A DNA stretch of 64,000 nt from JAJPKK01 sp035311445 (GTDB lineage: Bacteria > Pseudomonadota > Alphaproteobacteria > Rhizobiales > Xanthobacteraceae), in assembly GCA_035311445.1 (NCBI GenBank), contig DATGCX010000083.1:1-64000 (forward strand). Direction: 5' to 3'. The notes beneath the pieces were generated by a model that worked only from the letters and a program-made list of their open reading frames with translations, was not told the origin of the DNA and did no database searches. How positions within the stretch are numbered: the stretch's first letter is position 1; each line of letters opens with the position of its first letter. The translations under genes and the position numbers were made by a program. Positions 1 to 7,864 of this stretch are shown in pieces.

Positions 1-939
1 GTCAGCTTCATCATCGGCGACGTGAACTCAGGCATCGCCCAGGCGATAGCCCAGGTGACTGCAGAAAAGAAGGTTTTGCACATTGTGTCCGGCGGGCACA
101 CCGACGGCATCACCGGCGCGGATTGCAAATGGAACGTTTACCGCGTCTGCAATACGACGCGCATGGAAGCCAATTCGGTTTCTAAACTCCTGTTCACCAA
201 ATACGGCAAGAGGTGGCATTTCATCACCCCAGACTATGCGTTTGGGCATACATTACAGGAGGCGTGCGCCGAGAACTTGAAGAAGCTCGGCGGCACCGTG
301 ACGGGCAACGAGCTGACGCCGCTCGGCACCAGCGACTTCTCGGCCTATCTAATCAAGGCCCGCGCCGCAAATCCGGACGTGCTGCTGCTGTTGCCGCAAG
401 GCTCCGACATGGTCAATTGCCTAAAGCAGATCGTGCAGTTCGGCATCCACAAGCAGATCCACGTGGCCGGAACTCAGCAGGAGCTCGAATCGCTGGAGGC
501 CCTGCCGCCAGAGGCGCGCATCGGCATCTGGATGTTCGAATGGTACTGGAGGCAGGCCGGCACCCCGCACGTCGCAGAGTTCGTCGCCGAGGTCCGCAAG
601 CGGAGCAACGGCAAGGTGCCGACCGCTCGGACTTGGTTCGGCTACACCTCGGTGTACAGTTACGCCCTTGCTGCCAACCACGAAAAAACAATCGATTCAT
701 TCAAGCTGGCGCGGGCGCTCGGTGATATGGAATTGCCGCCGGAGGTAAAGCTGCAGCCTAATAAATGCTACTACCGCGCGGGCGATCACCAGCTGATGAC
801 GTCGGCATTCGTGGGCGAGGCGCAATCCAAGGGGGCCGACGATGCGGAGGATCTGTTCAAGGTCGACACCATCGTGCCGGGCGACACCACCTCGCCGCCG
901 GTATCGGAGACCGGTTGCACATTGCAGTGGCCGGCATAG
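1..939 (+). CDS. ABC transporter substrate-binding protein, Liv/urea type (5' partial)
   Basis: This is the C-terminal part of a periplasmic type I binding protein (Peripla_BP_6 / LivK-like fold). The reading frame is open from the first base, so the start and signal peptide lie outside the window. The visible part has the typical lobe pattern, with a segment YRVCNTTRMEANSV, then ITPDYAFGHTLQEACAE, then a ligand-lobe stretch around VLLLLPQGSDM. It is followed on the same strand by two permease and two ATPase genes, so it probably delivers a branched-chain amino acid, amide or urea-like ligand to that importer. The ligand cannot be told from sequence alone. Confidence 0.88.
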   Translation, partial: VSFIIGDVNSGIAQAIAQVTAEKKVLHIVSGGHTDGITGADCKWNVYRVCNTTRMEANSVSKLLFTKYGKRWHFITPDYAFGHTLQEACAENLKKLGGTVTGNELTPLGTSDFSAYLIKARAANPDVLLLLPQGSDMVNCLKQIVQFGIHKQIHVAGTQQELESLEALPPEARIGIWMFEWYWRQAGTPHVAEFVAEVRKRSNGKVPTARTWFGYTSVYSYALAANHEKTIDSFKLARALGDMELPPEVKLQPNKCYYRAGDHQLMTSAFVGEAQSKGADDAEDLFKVDTIVPGDTTSPPVSETGCTLQWPA

Positions 940-984
940 GCGGTCCACCGATCCGGGGGCCAACGTCGCTCCGCACTTGATGAT

Positions 985-1014
985 GCCGATGCCCCGCTGT
1001 TGCGGGGCTTCGGC
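985..1014 (+). terminator. intercistronic stem-loop between binding protein and livH
   Basis: A 7-bp GC stem (GCCCCGC / GCGGGGC, loop TGTT) is flanked by a second 5-bp arm pair (GCCGA / TCGGC). There is no long T-run. Its place between an abundant binding protein and its permease genes fits a partial terminator or an mRNA-stabilising hairpin, as is usual in such operons. Confidence 0.5.
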
Positions 1015-1133
1015 GTACAAAGGTCCGGGTGGTCGCATGCACCGTGTGCCCATCCGATTTTAGCCTTCAGCCTCCCGCCGATTTGCGCCAAGCGTCCATT
1101 GGCCCGAATACAGCCTCGTCCAGGTTCCTATTC

Positions 1134-2003
1134 ATGACGCAACTCCTGCTGTTCAACATCACGAACGGCCTCATCATAGGCGCTTTCTACGTGCTCATGG
1201 CGCTGGGCCTCTCGTTGATTCTCAACCTGAGCAACGTCATCAATTTTGCCCATGGTGGGTTTCTGGTGATCGGCGGCTATGTCGCTTACACGATCACGCC
1301 CTATGTGGGGTTTTGGGGCGCTCTGCTGATCGCACCGCCGCTCACGGCGATCATCGGCTTCCTGGTGGAGCGCATCCTGATCCGGCCGCTCTACGGACGC
1401 GATCCGCTATACAGTTTGCTGCTGACCTTCGGCCTTGCCTTCATCATCGAGGACAGCACCCGCTTCATCTGGAGCGCGCAGGGCAAGCCGGTCACCATTC
1501 CGGAGTTTCTGGCCCAGCCGTTGAGTTACGAGTTTTTCTTCATCACGGGCTACCGCCTGTTCATGGTGCTCATGGTAGTGGCCACGGTGGCGCTGCTGTT
1601 CGGGCTGCTGCGCTATACGCGGCTCGGCATTCGCATCCGTGCCGGCACGCTCGATCTTGAGACTGTCGCGGCGCTCGGCATCAATGTTGGCATGCTGCGG
1701 TCGCTCAATTTTGCGGTCGGTATCTTCCTCGCGGGTCTCAGTGGGGTGCTGGCGGCCGGTCAGCTCGGTCTTGAGCCCACCATGGGTACCGGCCTGCTCA
1801 TGCCCAGCTTCATCGCCATCATTGTCGGCGGCGTCGGCAGTTTGGCAGGCACCTTGTTTGGCGGATTGCTCATCGGGGTCGCCTCCGGTGTGACCGCCGT
1901 GTTCTTTCCGTCCGCGAGCGAAGCCGTCATGTACGTGCTGATGGCCGTGGTCCTGCTGATCCGGCCGCGCGGTCTGTTCGGCGAAGAAGGCATGTTGACG
2001 TGA
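1134..2003 (+). CDS. livH: branched-chain amino acid ABC transporter permease LivH
   Basis: Inner-membrane permease of a HAAT-family importer, 289 residues, almost wholly hydrophobic helices. The N-terminus MTQLLLFNITNGLIIGAFY and the segment SNVINFAHGGFLVIGGY are typical of LivH. The frame stays open upstream to 1029, but the ATG at 1134 begins the normal LivH N-terminus, so it is chosen. It overlaps livM by four bases (GTGA), which indicates translational coupling. Together with LivM it forms the channel energised by LivG and LivF. Confidence 0.93.
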   Translation: MTQLLLFNITNGLIIGAFYVLMALGLSLILNLSNVINFAHGGFLVIGGYVAYTITPYVGFWGALLIAPPLTAIIGFLVERILIRPLYGRDPLYSLLLTFGLAFIIEDSTRFIWSAQGKPVTIPEFLAQPLSYEFFFITGYRLFMVLMVVATVALLFGLLRYTRLGIRIRAGTLDLETVAALGINVGMLRSLNFAVGIFLAGLSGVLAAGQLGLEPTMGTGLLMPSFIAIIVGGVGSLAGTLFGGLLIGVASGVTAVFFPSASEAVMYVLMAVVLLIRPRGLFGEEGMLT

Positions 2004-2956
2004 GCCGCAACGGACTGCGCGGGGTTCTCGCGCTTGCTGCCATCTGGGCGGCGCTGCTGCTCGCGCCCTATTGGATGCCGCCGCTCGGCGGCTACACTGC
2101 GCTGGGCACCCGGGTGCTGGTGCTGGCGCTGGCGGCGATGTCGGTGAATTTCCTGCTGGGGTTCACCGGCGTGCTGTCGTTCGGTCATGCCGCCTATTTC
2201 GGCCTTGGCGCCTACGGCGCCGGCCTTGCCCTCAAATTCGTCACCCTGAGCACGCCACTGTCGATCCTCGCCGGCACCGTGCTCGCCGGCGTTGCGGGCG
2301 GGCTTTTGGGCGCTCTCATCGTGCGCCGCCGCGGTGTCTATTTCGCCATGGTGACCATCGCGTTCGGGCAGGTGTTTTATTACGTGGCGTTCCAGTGGAG
2401 CTCGCTCACGGGCGGCGACGACGGCCTGCGCGGATTTTCGCGCCAGCCCCTCGATTTTGGACTGTTCACCGTCGACATCCTGTCCAATGCCAACGCGTTC
2501 TACTACTTCGTACTGCTCTTCTTCGCCCTGGTGACCGGGGTGATGGCGCTGATCCTGCGTTCGCCGTTCGGCCGTACAATGCTGGCGATTCGCGAGAACG
2601 AGCGCCGCGCGCGCTTTCTCGGCATCGCGGTGGAACAGCACATCTGGATCGCTTTCACGCTGTCCTGCTTTTTCATCGGGGTTGCCGGCGCGCTTTACGC
2701 GCTCACCAATAATTTCGCTGATCCGCGCGGGCTGCACTACAGCCAGTCCGGCGATTTCGTCATGATGGCGGTGATGGGTGGCATGAGGACGTTCTGGGGA
2801 CCGCTGCTCGGCGCCGCCATGTTCGTGGTGGTGCAGGACTATCTCTCCAGCGTCACCATCAACTGGATGTCGTTCGTCGGACTGCTGTTTGTGCTGGTGG
2901 TGCTGTTCTTCCCGCGCGGCCTATTGGGCTTCGTCCGGCACAGGCCGCAAGTATGA
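2000..2956 (+). CDS. livM: branched-chain amino acid ABC transporter permease LivM
   Basis: Second membrane subunit of the importer, 318 residues, with about eight to ten hydrophobic segments. The signature region VNFLLGFTGVLSFGHAAYFG and the loop AIRENERRARFLGI, which contacts the ATPase, are present. It starts at a GTG that overlaps the livH stop and ends overlapping the livG start (ATGA), so the five genes form a tightly coupled operon. Confidence 0.94.
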   Translation: MSRNGLRGVLALAAIWAALLLAPYWMPPLGGYTALGTRVLVLALAAMSVNFLLGFTGVLSFGHAAYFGLGAYGAGLALKFVTLSTPLSILAGTVLAGVAGGLLGALIVRRRGVYFAMVTIAFGQVFYYVAFQWSSLTGGDDGLRGFSRQPLDFGLFTVDILSNANAFYYFVLLFFALVTGVMALILRSPFGRTMLAIRENERRARFLGIAVEQHIWIAFTLSCFFIGVAGALYALTNNFADPRGLHYSQSGDFVMMAVMGGMRTFWGPLLGAAMFVVVQDYLSSVTINWMSFVGLLFVLVVLFFPRGLLGFVRHRPQV

Positions 2957-3702
2957 GTATTCTGGAGATCCGCAATGTCACGAAGCGGTTCGGCAGCCTC
3001 GTGGCGGTCCGCGATGTCTCGCTCACTGTCGCGCAAGGAGAATTGCGCGCCATCATCGGCCCAAACGGCGCCGGCAAGACCACATTCTTCAACCTGATCA
3101 GCGGATTGTTTCCGCCGACCATGGGGACGATTTTTTTCGGCGGCCGCGACATCACCCGCTTGCCGGCGCACCGGCGCGTCGCGCTTGGCATCGCACGTAC
3201 GTTCCAAATCACCGAGATATTTCCCGAGCTCACGGTGTTCGAGAACGTGCGCATCGGCACCGAGGTGACGGCCGGATACGGTATGCGCCCCTACATCGGC
3301 CGCCCGGGAACCACGAAAGTCCGAGGCCGGGTCGAAGACACGCTCAAGCTTGTCGGCCTGGAAGCGAAGGCCGACAGGTTGGTGGGCGAGCTCGCCCATG
3401 GCGACCAACGGGCCGCTGAGATCGCCATAGCACTCTCGCTCGAGCCGCGGCTATTGCTCCTCGACGAGCCGACCGCCGGCATGGGTGACCAGGAAACCCA
3501 CCAGATCACCCAGTTGGTGCGCCGGCTTCATCGCGAAAAGAACTGCACCATCGTGCTCATCGAGCACGATATGCAGGTCGTGTTCCATCTCGCCGACCGT
3601 ATCACGGTGTTGGATCAGGGCATGCTGCTCGCCGAGGGCAATCCAGAGGAGATCGCCGCGAACAATGCCGTGCAGGCCGCGTATCTGGGAAAGACCGCAT
3701 GA
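2953..3702 (+). CDS. livG: branched-chain amino acid ABC transporter ATP-binding protein LivG
   Basis: Cytoplasmic ATPase subunit, 249 residues. The Walker A motif GPNGAGKT is at residues 36-43, the Walker B region is LLLLDEPTAGM, and the D-loop and switch histidine follow in VLIEHDMQVV. The signature motif is the LivG-type variant LAHGDQR rather than LSGGQ, as is usual for this subfamily. It overlaps both neighbours by four bases. Confidence 0.94.
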   Translation: MSILEIRNVTKRFGSLVAVRDVSLTVAQGELRAIIGPNGAGKTTFFNLISGLFPPTMGTIFFGGRDITRLPAHRRVALGIARTFQITEIFPELTVFENVRIGTEVTAGYGMRPYIGRPGTTKVRGRVEDTLKLVGLEAKADRLVGELAHGDQRAAEIAIALSLEPRLLLLDEPTAGMGDQETHQITQLVRRLHREKNCTIVLIEHDMQVVFHLADRITVLDQGMLLAEGNPEEIAANNAVQAAYLGKTA

Positions 3703-4421
3703 CCGCAGCCCTGCGAGCCGAAGGTCTCCACACCTATTATGGCAAGAGCCACATCCTCCATGGCGTCGGGCTTGAGGTCGCTGAAGGCAAGATCACCGCT
3801 CTGCTTGGCCGCAACGGCGCCGGCAAGACCACCACCTTGCGTAGCCTCGTCGGCCTGACGCCGCCGCGACAGGGGAGGGTCACAATTTTCGGAACCGAGA
3901 CCACCCGTTGGCCGGCCTACCGGATTGCCAGTAGCGGCGTCGGCTACGTGCCCGAAGGTCGCCGCGTCTTCCCTAATCTGAGCGTCGAGGAAAATCTGAA
4001 GGTACCACGTGAGCGGCCAGGACCTTGGACCATTGCACGGATCTATGCATTATTTCCCCGCCTCGCCGAGCGTAAGCGCAGTCGCGGCCGCCAGCTTTCG
4101 GGTGGCGAGCAGGAAATGCTGTCGATAGGTCGCGCACTCCTGCTCAATCCCAAGCTCCTGATCCTCGATGAGCCGTCCCAAGGACTTGCGCCGCTGATCG
4201 TGCGGGAGGTGTTCCACATCGTGGCGCAAATGCGCGCCGAAGGCATCTCGGTGCTCTTGGTCGAACAGAACGCACGCATGAGCCTCGAAGTAGCCGACCA
4301 CGCCTATGTGCTGGACGACGGCATCATCGTCCATTCCGGACCGGCCTCCGAACTGGCCGCGGATGAGGCACGCGTTCAGGCGCTCGCCGGCGCGAGCGCG
4401 CAGGAGTGGACACGCGATTGA
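3699..4421 (+). CDS. livF: branched-chain amino acid ABC transporter ATP-binding protein LivF
   Basis: Second ATPase subunit, 240 residues, pairing with LivG. Walker A GRNGAGKT is at residues 37-44, the ABC signature is LSGGEQEM, and Walker B is LLILDEPSQGL, followed by LLVEQNARMSLEVAD. It is the last gene of the importer operon. Its stop codon touches a fragment of an unrelated gene on the opposite strand, so the operon end is also the boundary of a decayed accessory region. Confidence 0.94.
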   Translation: MTAALRAEGLHTYYGKSHILHGVGLEVAEGKITALLGRNGAGKTTTLRSLVGLTPPRQGRVTIFGTETTRWPAYRIASSGVGYVPEGRRVFPNLSVEENLKVPRERPGPWTIARIYALFPRLAERKRSRGRQLSGGEQEMLSIGRALLLNPKLLILDEPSQGLAPLIVREVFHIVAQMRAEGISVLLVEQNARMSLEVADHAYVLDDGIIVHSGPASELAADEARVQALAGASAQEWTRD

Positions 4422-4493
4422 AGATGCGTCAGCGATTTCTTCCGCCAGTAGGGAATGAGACCCCAGCGCATCAACACGAGTTCGGATGGCCAG
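4421..4493 (-). pseudogene. fragment of an SRAP (YedK/HMCES-like) gene
   Basis: Read on the minus strand this encodes ELVLMRWGLIPYWRKKSLTH, which is the core WGLIP segment of SOS-response-associated peptidases that crosslink to abasic sites in single-stranded DNA. Only about 24 codons remain, with no start and no catalytic Cys2. A longer, frameshifted relative lies at 6113-6782, and the same segment there reads ELVPMHWRLIPYRWKKPLTQ. This piece abuts the livF stop on one side and another gene fragment on the other. Confidence 0.6.
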
Positions 4494-4638
4494 CGACTCC
4501 GCGGTGCTCTGCTCGATCGCCTTGCAGCATGGCGTTCCGGTCGAGACGCTGCGACGCGCTTTGATGCGGGATAGCCAGGGCAAGCCGTCTGGGCCGTTCG
4601 GCATGGTGCTCGACCAGCTCGCCAAGGAGGGGACGTGA
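4486..4638 (+). pseudogene. 3' fragment of a small TSCPD-like (ribonucleotide-reductase tail) protein
   Basis: This encodes 50 residues containing SIALQHGVPVETLRRALMR followed by GKPSGPFG. I recognise this as the C-terminal end of small proteins that resemble the tail of B12-dependent ribonucleotide reductases and are common in rhizobial accessory DNA. The N-terminal half is missing, and the fragment starts exactly where the SRAP fragment ends on the other strand. A functional short product is possible but unlikely. Confidence 0.4.
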
Positions 4639-4639
4639 C

Positions 4640-4882
4640 ATGACCGACACCGACGCCGGCGAGACGCCGACCGATTAAGAAACCGCATCCGCAGTTGGGG
4701 CCGCCGTCGCGCCACCGGAGGCCGAGGCGCCTACCGTCGAGCGTGTTCTGCCCGAGATCGAGCACCCGATAGGGCCGCTGCGCCTGGTGATCCTCGACCA
4801 TCTACTCGACACCGACGAACCTCAAACGATGGCGCAGATCGTCGCGGCCATGCCGGCGGGCACCACCCGCAAATACCCTTGA
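4640..4882 (+). pseudogene. small ORF interrupted by an in-frame stop
   Basis: A frame starts with ATG two bases after the previous fragment and runs to a TGA at 4880, but it contains a TAA at 4676-4678. Beyond the stop it continues as a plausible coding sequence, with an Ala/Glu/Pro-rich linker, then IGPLRLVILDHLLDTDEP and MAQIVAAMPAGTT. I do not recognise the family. The conserved-looking downstream part suggests a recently inactivated gene. Confidence 0.35.
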
Positions 4883-5322
4883 GTCGGCGTGCGCCCGACT
4901 ACGGCATCAAGGACTACGATATCTTCTATTTCGATGCAGACACCTCCTGGGAGGCCGAGGATGCGGTTATTCACCGCGTAGCCGCAGCGGTTTCCGACAT
5001 TGGTGTTTCGGTCGAGCCACGCAATCAGGCACGTGTCCATCTCTGGTATTCTAATAAGTTCGGAATCGCCTATTCACCTTTGCAACGCGCCACAGAGGGA
5101 ATTGACCGCTTTCTAACGTGGGCAGCACAGGTCGGAATCCGGCCAGCGGAACGAGGCTATGAGGTCTACGCACCGCACGGTCTTGACGATGTCTCGATGC
5201 TCACCATCAGGCCCAATCGCTGCCCCAATTTTCGGGCCGACCTTTACGAGGCAAAGGCTGCTACCTGGAAAGCGCGGTGGCCGGAACTTACGATTTTGCC
5301 CGCGACCGATTCGCAATCTTGA
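4879..5322 (+). pseudogene. N-terminally truncated nucleotidyltransferase family protein (DUF925/NTP_transf_6-like)
   Basis: 147 codons from a TTG. The segment GIKDYDIFYFDADTSWEAED and later RNQARVHLWY and YAPHGLDD match the nucleotidyltransferase family PF06042. Members are usually near 190 residues and begin with a helix and the loop before YGIKDYD; that part is missing. The sequence joins the preceding fragment at about 4885, just before the conserved PDYGIKDYD. Either a short protein is still made or this is a remnant. The acidic DYDIFYFD motif is intact. Confidence 0.55.
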
Positions 5323-5374
5323 TTAGGCGCCCGTGACCGATATGGGTCAGGGCTGCCCTCGCGACTACGACGGC

Positions 5375-5723
5375 ATCACGACCCGTGTACCCCAAGATAG
5401 CTGCCGACTTGCATCAGCGGCCAAGCGGCAGCACTTGCCGCAGTCGCCAAGCTCCGCGCCGCGACGGCAGGCCGAGCGCAACAACCTTGCCGACAAGCTC
5501 ATGGTCGAGGCAAAGGTCCTCGCCGATTTGAAGATCGAGTGGGCCGCTGTGGAGGGCGAGCGGCCCACGGTAGAGGCCGAGCTTGGTCCGGTGAAATATC
5601 TTGCCACCCTGTTCGGCCAAGCCGACGAGGTGGTGCTGCGGTGGTTCATTCCTCGCCGTGGCGCTGCATCTGGACCCGGAACGCCCGAGCTACCAGCAGG
5701 CGCGATCCCAGCAGCGACTGTAA
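5375..5723 (+). pseudogene. multiply frameshifted coiled-coil protein with C-terminal hydrophobic segment
   Basis: A coherent protein can be read only by changing frame: ADLH near 5407, then AAALAAVAKLRAAT, then NNLADKLMVEAKVLADLKI through GPVKYLATLFG and VVLRWFI, then LAVALHLDPE to a TAA at 5721. This gives a coiled coil followed by one hydrophobic segment, a layout I associate with uncharacterised proteins of rhizobial accessory or phage-derived DNA. At least three frame changes mean it is not functional. The intact frame at 5333-5857 simply follows part of it. Confidence 0.4.
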
Positions 5724-5977
5724 TAGCCGTAGCGACTATAGCCGTAGCGACTATAGCCGTAACGATAGTTTCGGTGAAAACCCAGGCCGCGAGAGATGCG
5801 GGGACCAGCCACGTAGCCGATCACCCCGCCAGCGACGAAGCCTGGCGCGCCGAATAAAAGGGCGCCAGAAGCTGCGCCGAGCGCGCCGTCGAATAGCCGC
5901 TCCCCAGCGCTCGCCGCCGTCGGTACCGAGGCCAATAGAGCCGCGACCACGAATGCAGTCGCACTCACTCGTCTCAT
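5690..5977 (-). CDS. small secreted Gly-rich protein with RYGYS repeats
   Basis: 95 residues. A clear Sec signal peptide (MRRVSATAFVVAALLASVP, then an A-S-A cleavage site near residue 24) is followed by a Gly/Ala-rich segment (LGAASGALLFGAPGFVAGG) that could form a glycine-zipper hairpin, then a tail of RYGYS units ending RYGYYSR. The ATG at 5977 has a GGGACGGA ribosome site and is preferred to an upstream in-frame ATG at 6019. It overlaps the preceding coiled-coil remnant tail-to-tail. Function unknown; probably periplasmic or envelope-associated. Confidence 0.65.
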   Translation of the reverse strand: MRRVSATAFVVAALLASVPTAASAGERLFDGALGAASGALLFGAPGFVAGGVIGYVAGPRISRGLGFHRNYRYGYSRYGYSRYGYYSRCWDRACW

Positions 5978-6112
5978 GATTCCGTCCCATGACGTGGATC
6001 GATGCCCCGCCCATCGCATCGACCCTCATATTGAACGTTGTGGCCTCGTGTCCGGTTTATGACCTTTGATTCACATTATTGTTATCTTCGCCGAAGCGGG
6101 GCTTGATTAGCA

Positions 6113-6782
6113 TTACCCCGCCACCTCATCGAGGAGCGTTGGATTGTCATCGCCGATGCCGGTCTTGTTGACCCGCCTGGATACCGGCCACATGCGAAGG
6201 CGGTCCTTACTCGCCGGCCTTAGAACCTCGGTGCCAGCCGCACCGGCCAGCCACGCCCCGACATCCGCCTTGTGTCGAGCACCACCGGCATGCGGTCGTG
6301 AATCGGGCGCGTCAGCGCGTTAGCGTCCGTCACGATGATCGTGCACGACGCGACGGGCTCGCTCGTTGCGAGGTCTCGCCATCGGTCCCACAAGCCCGCA
6401 AAGCTCAGCATGGTGCCGTCCGCCGCGTTGATGTAGTAGGGCTGCTTGCCGTCCGGCTTCGTGATCCATTCATAGTAGCCGCTTGCCGGAATGATGCAGC
6501 GATGGCGCTTGAATGCGTCGCGGAATATCGGCTTGTCGGCGACGCTCTCGGCTCTCGCGTTGAAGGTCGCGGGCAGCTGCGTGAGCGGCTTTTTCCACCG
6601 GTAGGGAATGAGCCTCCAGTGCATCGGCACAAGCTCACTGGCGCCATTTGCCAGCCTCACCACGTTCAACGTGTCGGTCGGGGCAATGTTGTAGTGGGCC
6701 TGCAGATTCGAGCGGCGCCCGTGAGACCGTACAGGTCGGCGATTTCTCGCCACGTGTAGCGCTGTATGAACCGTCCGCACAT
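6113..6782 (-). pseudogene. SRAP (YedK/HMCES-like) gene with two single-base frameshifts
   Basis: A start with the required MCGRF (catalytic Cys2) is at 6782, followed by IQRYTWREIADLYGLTGAA. The frame then shifts near 6709 to continue NLQAHYNIAPTD, through FNARAES and RCIIPASGYYEW to HDRMPVVLD, and shifts again near 6265 to continue ADVGAWLAGAAGTEVLRPAS to a TAA at 6113. Correcting both as one-base losses gives about 223 residues, the normal family length. The key residues are still present, so inactivation is recent, or the frameshifts are sequencing errors. The intact protein would crosslink abasic sites in single-stranded DNA. Confidence 0.7.
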
Positions 6783-6790
6783 GCCGCACC

Positions 6791-7040
6791 CTAGATCGAG
6801 AAGCCCGCCTGTTTGGGCAGGACGCGAAACACGGCGCGGCCGGTATCCGTGAGCACATACCGCGAGGTGCTTTTGATCGCGCTCGATCAGACCACGGATT
6901 TCCATGGATTGCATTGCACTCGCGAGGATCCCGACAGCGACGTGATCGATGTTCATTGCGGCGCAAAAAAGGATCACGCGCTCCCGCGCCGTGAGGTCAT
7001 CCGCGATGTTTTCCGGAGTCGGTGATTTTGGCTTTGCCAT
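6791..7040 (-). pseudogene. small winged-helix-like protein, frameshifted
   Basis: Starts MAKPKSPTPENIADDLTARE and reads RVILFCAAMNIDHVAVG to IRGLIERDQK. After an AAAA run the natural continuation, RYVLTDTGRAVFRVLPKQAG, lies in another frame and ends at a TAG at 6791. The length 250 is one base more than a multiple of three, which fits a one-base insertion in the A-run. Similar small proteins with LTARE...GLI...LTDTGRAV are common in Bradyrhizobium-like genomes; function unknown. It ends nine bases before the SRAP pseudogene on the same strand. Confidence 0.5.
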
Positions 7041-7047
7041 AGAGGCG

Positions 7048-7209
7048 CTACCCGATCGACTCGCTCTGCCTTGCGGCCGGCCGCAGCGCGTGCAGGCCGG
7101 TGAGCACCGGCATCGGCGCATCGCCTTGGCACCACGTGCACCGCAAGCCGAGCACAAGGCTGCCGACCGACGCGAGCGTTTGGCGATCGATCGTTCGAAT
7201 GTCGACGGC
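7048..7209 (-). pseudogene. C-terminal fragment of a small zinc-ribbon-like protein (DIRTIDR family, copy 1)
   Basis: Reads AVDIRTIDRQTLASVGS, then LVLGLRCTWCQGDAPMPVLT, GLHALRPAA and a TAG at 7048. This is the second half of a small family that in full has a CPGC pair and a CxWC pair, probably a zinc knuckle. The first half is missing or decayed; an in-frame TGA lies just upstream. A partner fragment holding the first half lies at 7865-8163. Confidence 0.45.
7159..7209. repeat. 51-bp direct repeat, copy A (partner 7865-7915)
   Basis: This 51-bp stretch encodes the shared A-DIRTIDR..LASVGS segment and matches 7865-7915 at 44 of 51 positions in the same orientation. The NUDIX gene lies between the two copies. 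The divergence is too high for a fresh target-site duplication and suits two old paralogues, each of which lost the opposite half. Confidence 0.6.
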
Positions 7210-7313
7210 TCGGCTTCAGGAGGCACCACAAGCTGTAGCTGGGACAATAGCCCGAGACCCGGTGCCGGCGAAAAGCTGTCCCTCTTACCGGCAAAGGTAG
7301 TAGAGGTTGGTCC

Positions 7314-7820
7314 ATGTCAGACCTTGGGCAAGCTCGACGTTCCACGCTTCTCGACGCTGCCTGGCGGACAGCATACCGCCTCGGTTTCCCGCTTGCCCGC
7401 ATCTGGTGGCGACTGCGGCACCAGCAGCATGAGGGGGCGCTTGTGGCTGTCTACGTCGGTCGGGCGGTACTGCTGGTGCGCTCGTCGTATCGGATCGAGT
7501 GGAACTTCCCCGGCGGTACTGTCCGGCACGGTGAGACGCCTGAAGTAGCGGCCCGGCGCGAGCTGGCAGAGGAGATCGGCCTCGCCGGAGCATACCCGCT
7601 GGTCGCTGTGGGCGACGCCTGCGGCCTCTGGGACGGGCGAAGAGATAAAGTGCATTTCTTTGAATTACGACTAGATCGGCTGCCCGAGTTACAGGTCGAC
7701 AACCGCGAGATCGTCGCCGCACGGCTGATATCGCCAAGTGAGTTGGGCGGCATGGCGCTGACCGGGCCGGTCGCCGTCTATCTCGGCAGGACGCTTCCGC
7801 CAGGCTGCCATTCACAGTGA
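7314..7820 (+). CDS. NUDIX hydrolase
   Basis: 168 residues with a complete NUDIX box, GGTVRHGETPEVAARRELAE then EIG, at about residues 66-88, matching Gx5Ex7REUxEExGU. It should hydrolyse a nucleoside-diphosphate-linked substrate in the cytoplasm; the substrate cannot be predicted. The ATG at 7314 follows a GAGG ribosome site. The gene is intact although both flanks are decayed copies of the same small-protein family, which suggests it is under selection or arrived recently. Confidence 0.82.
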   Translation: MSDLGQARRSTLLDAAWRTAYRLGFPLARIWWRLRHQQHEGALVAVYVGRAVLLVRSSYRIEWNFPGGTVRHGETPEVAARRELAEEIGLAGAYPLVAVGDACGLWDGRRDKVHFFELRLDRLPELQVDNREIVAARLISPSELGGMALTGPVAVYLGRTLPPGCHSQ

Positions 7821-7864
7821 CCGCGCAACGCTGCCGCAATGTTCCCGATCCTTGAAGGCTGAAA

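Noticed and set aside
1760..2737. 325-codon minus-strand frame
   Set aside because: It is opposite the livH/livM membrane proteins. Its composition (many Arg, Glu, Gln, His) is the expected complement of hydrophobic codons.
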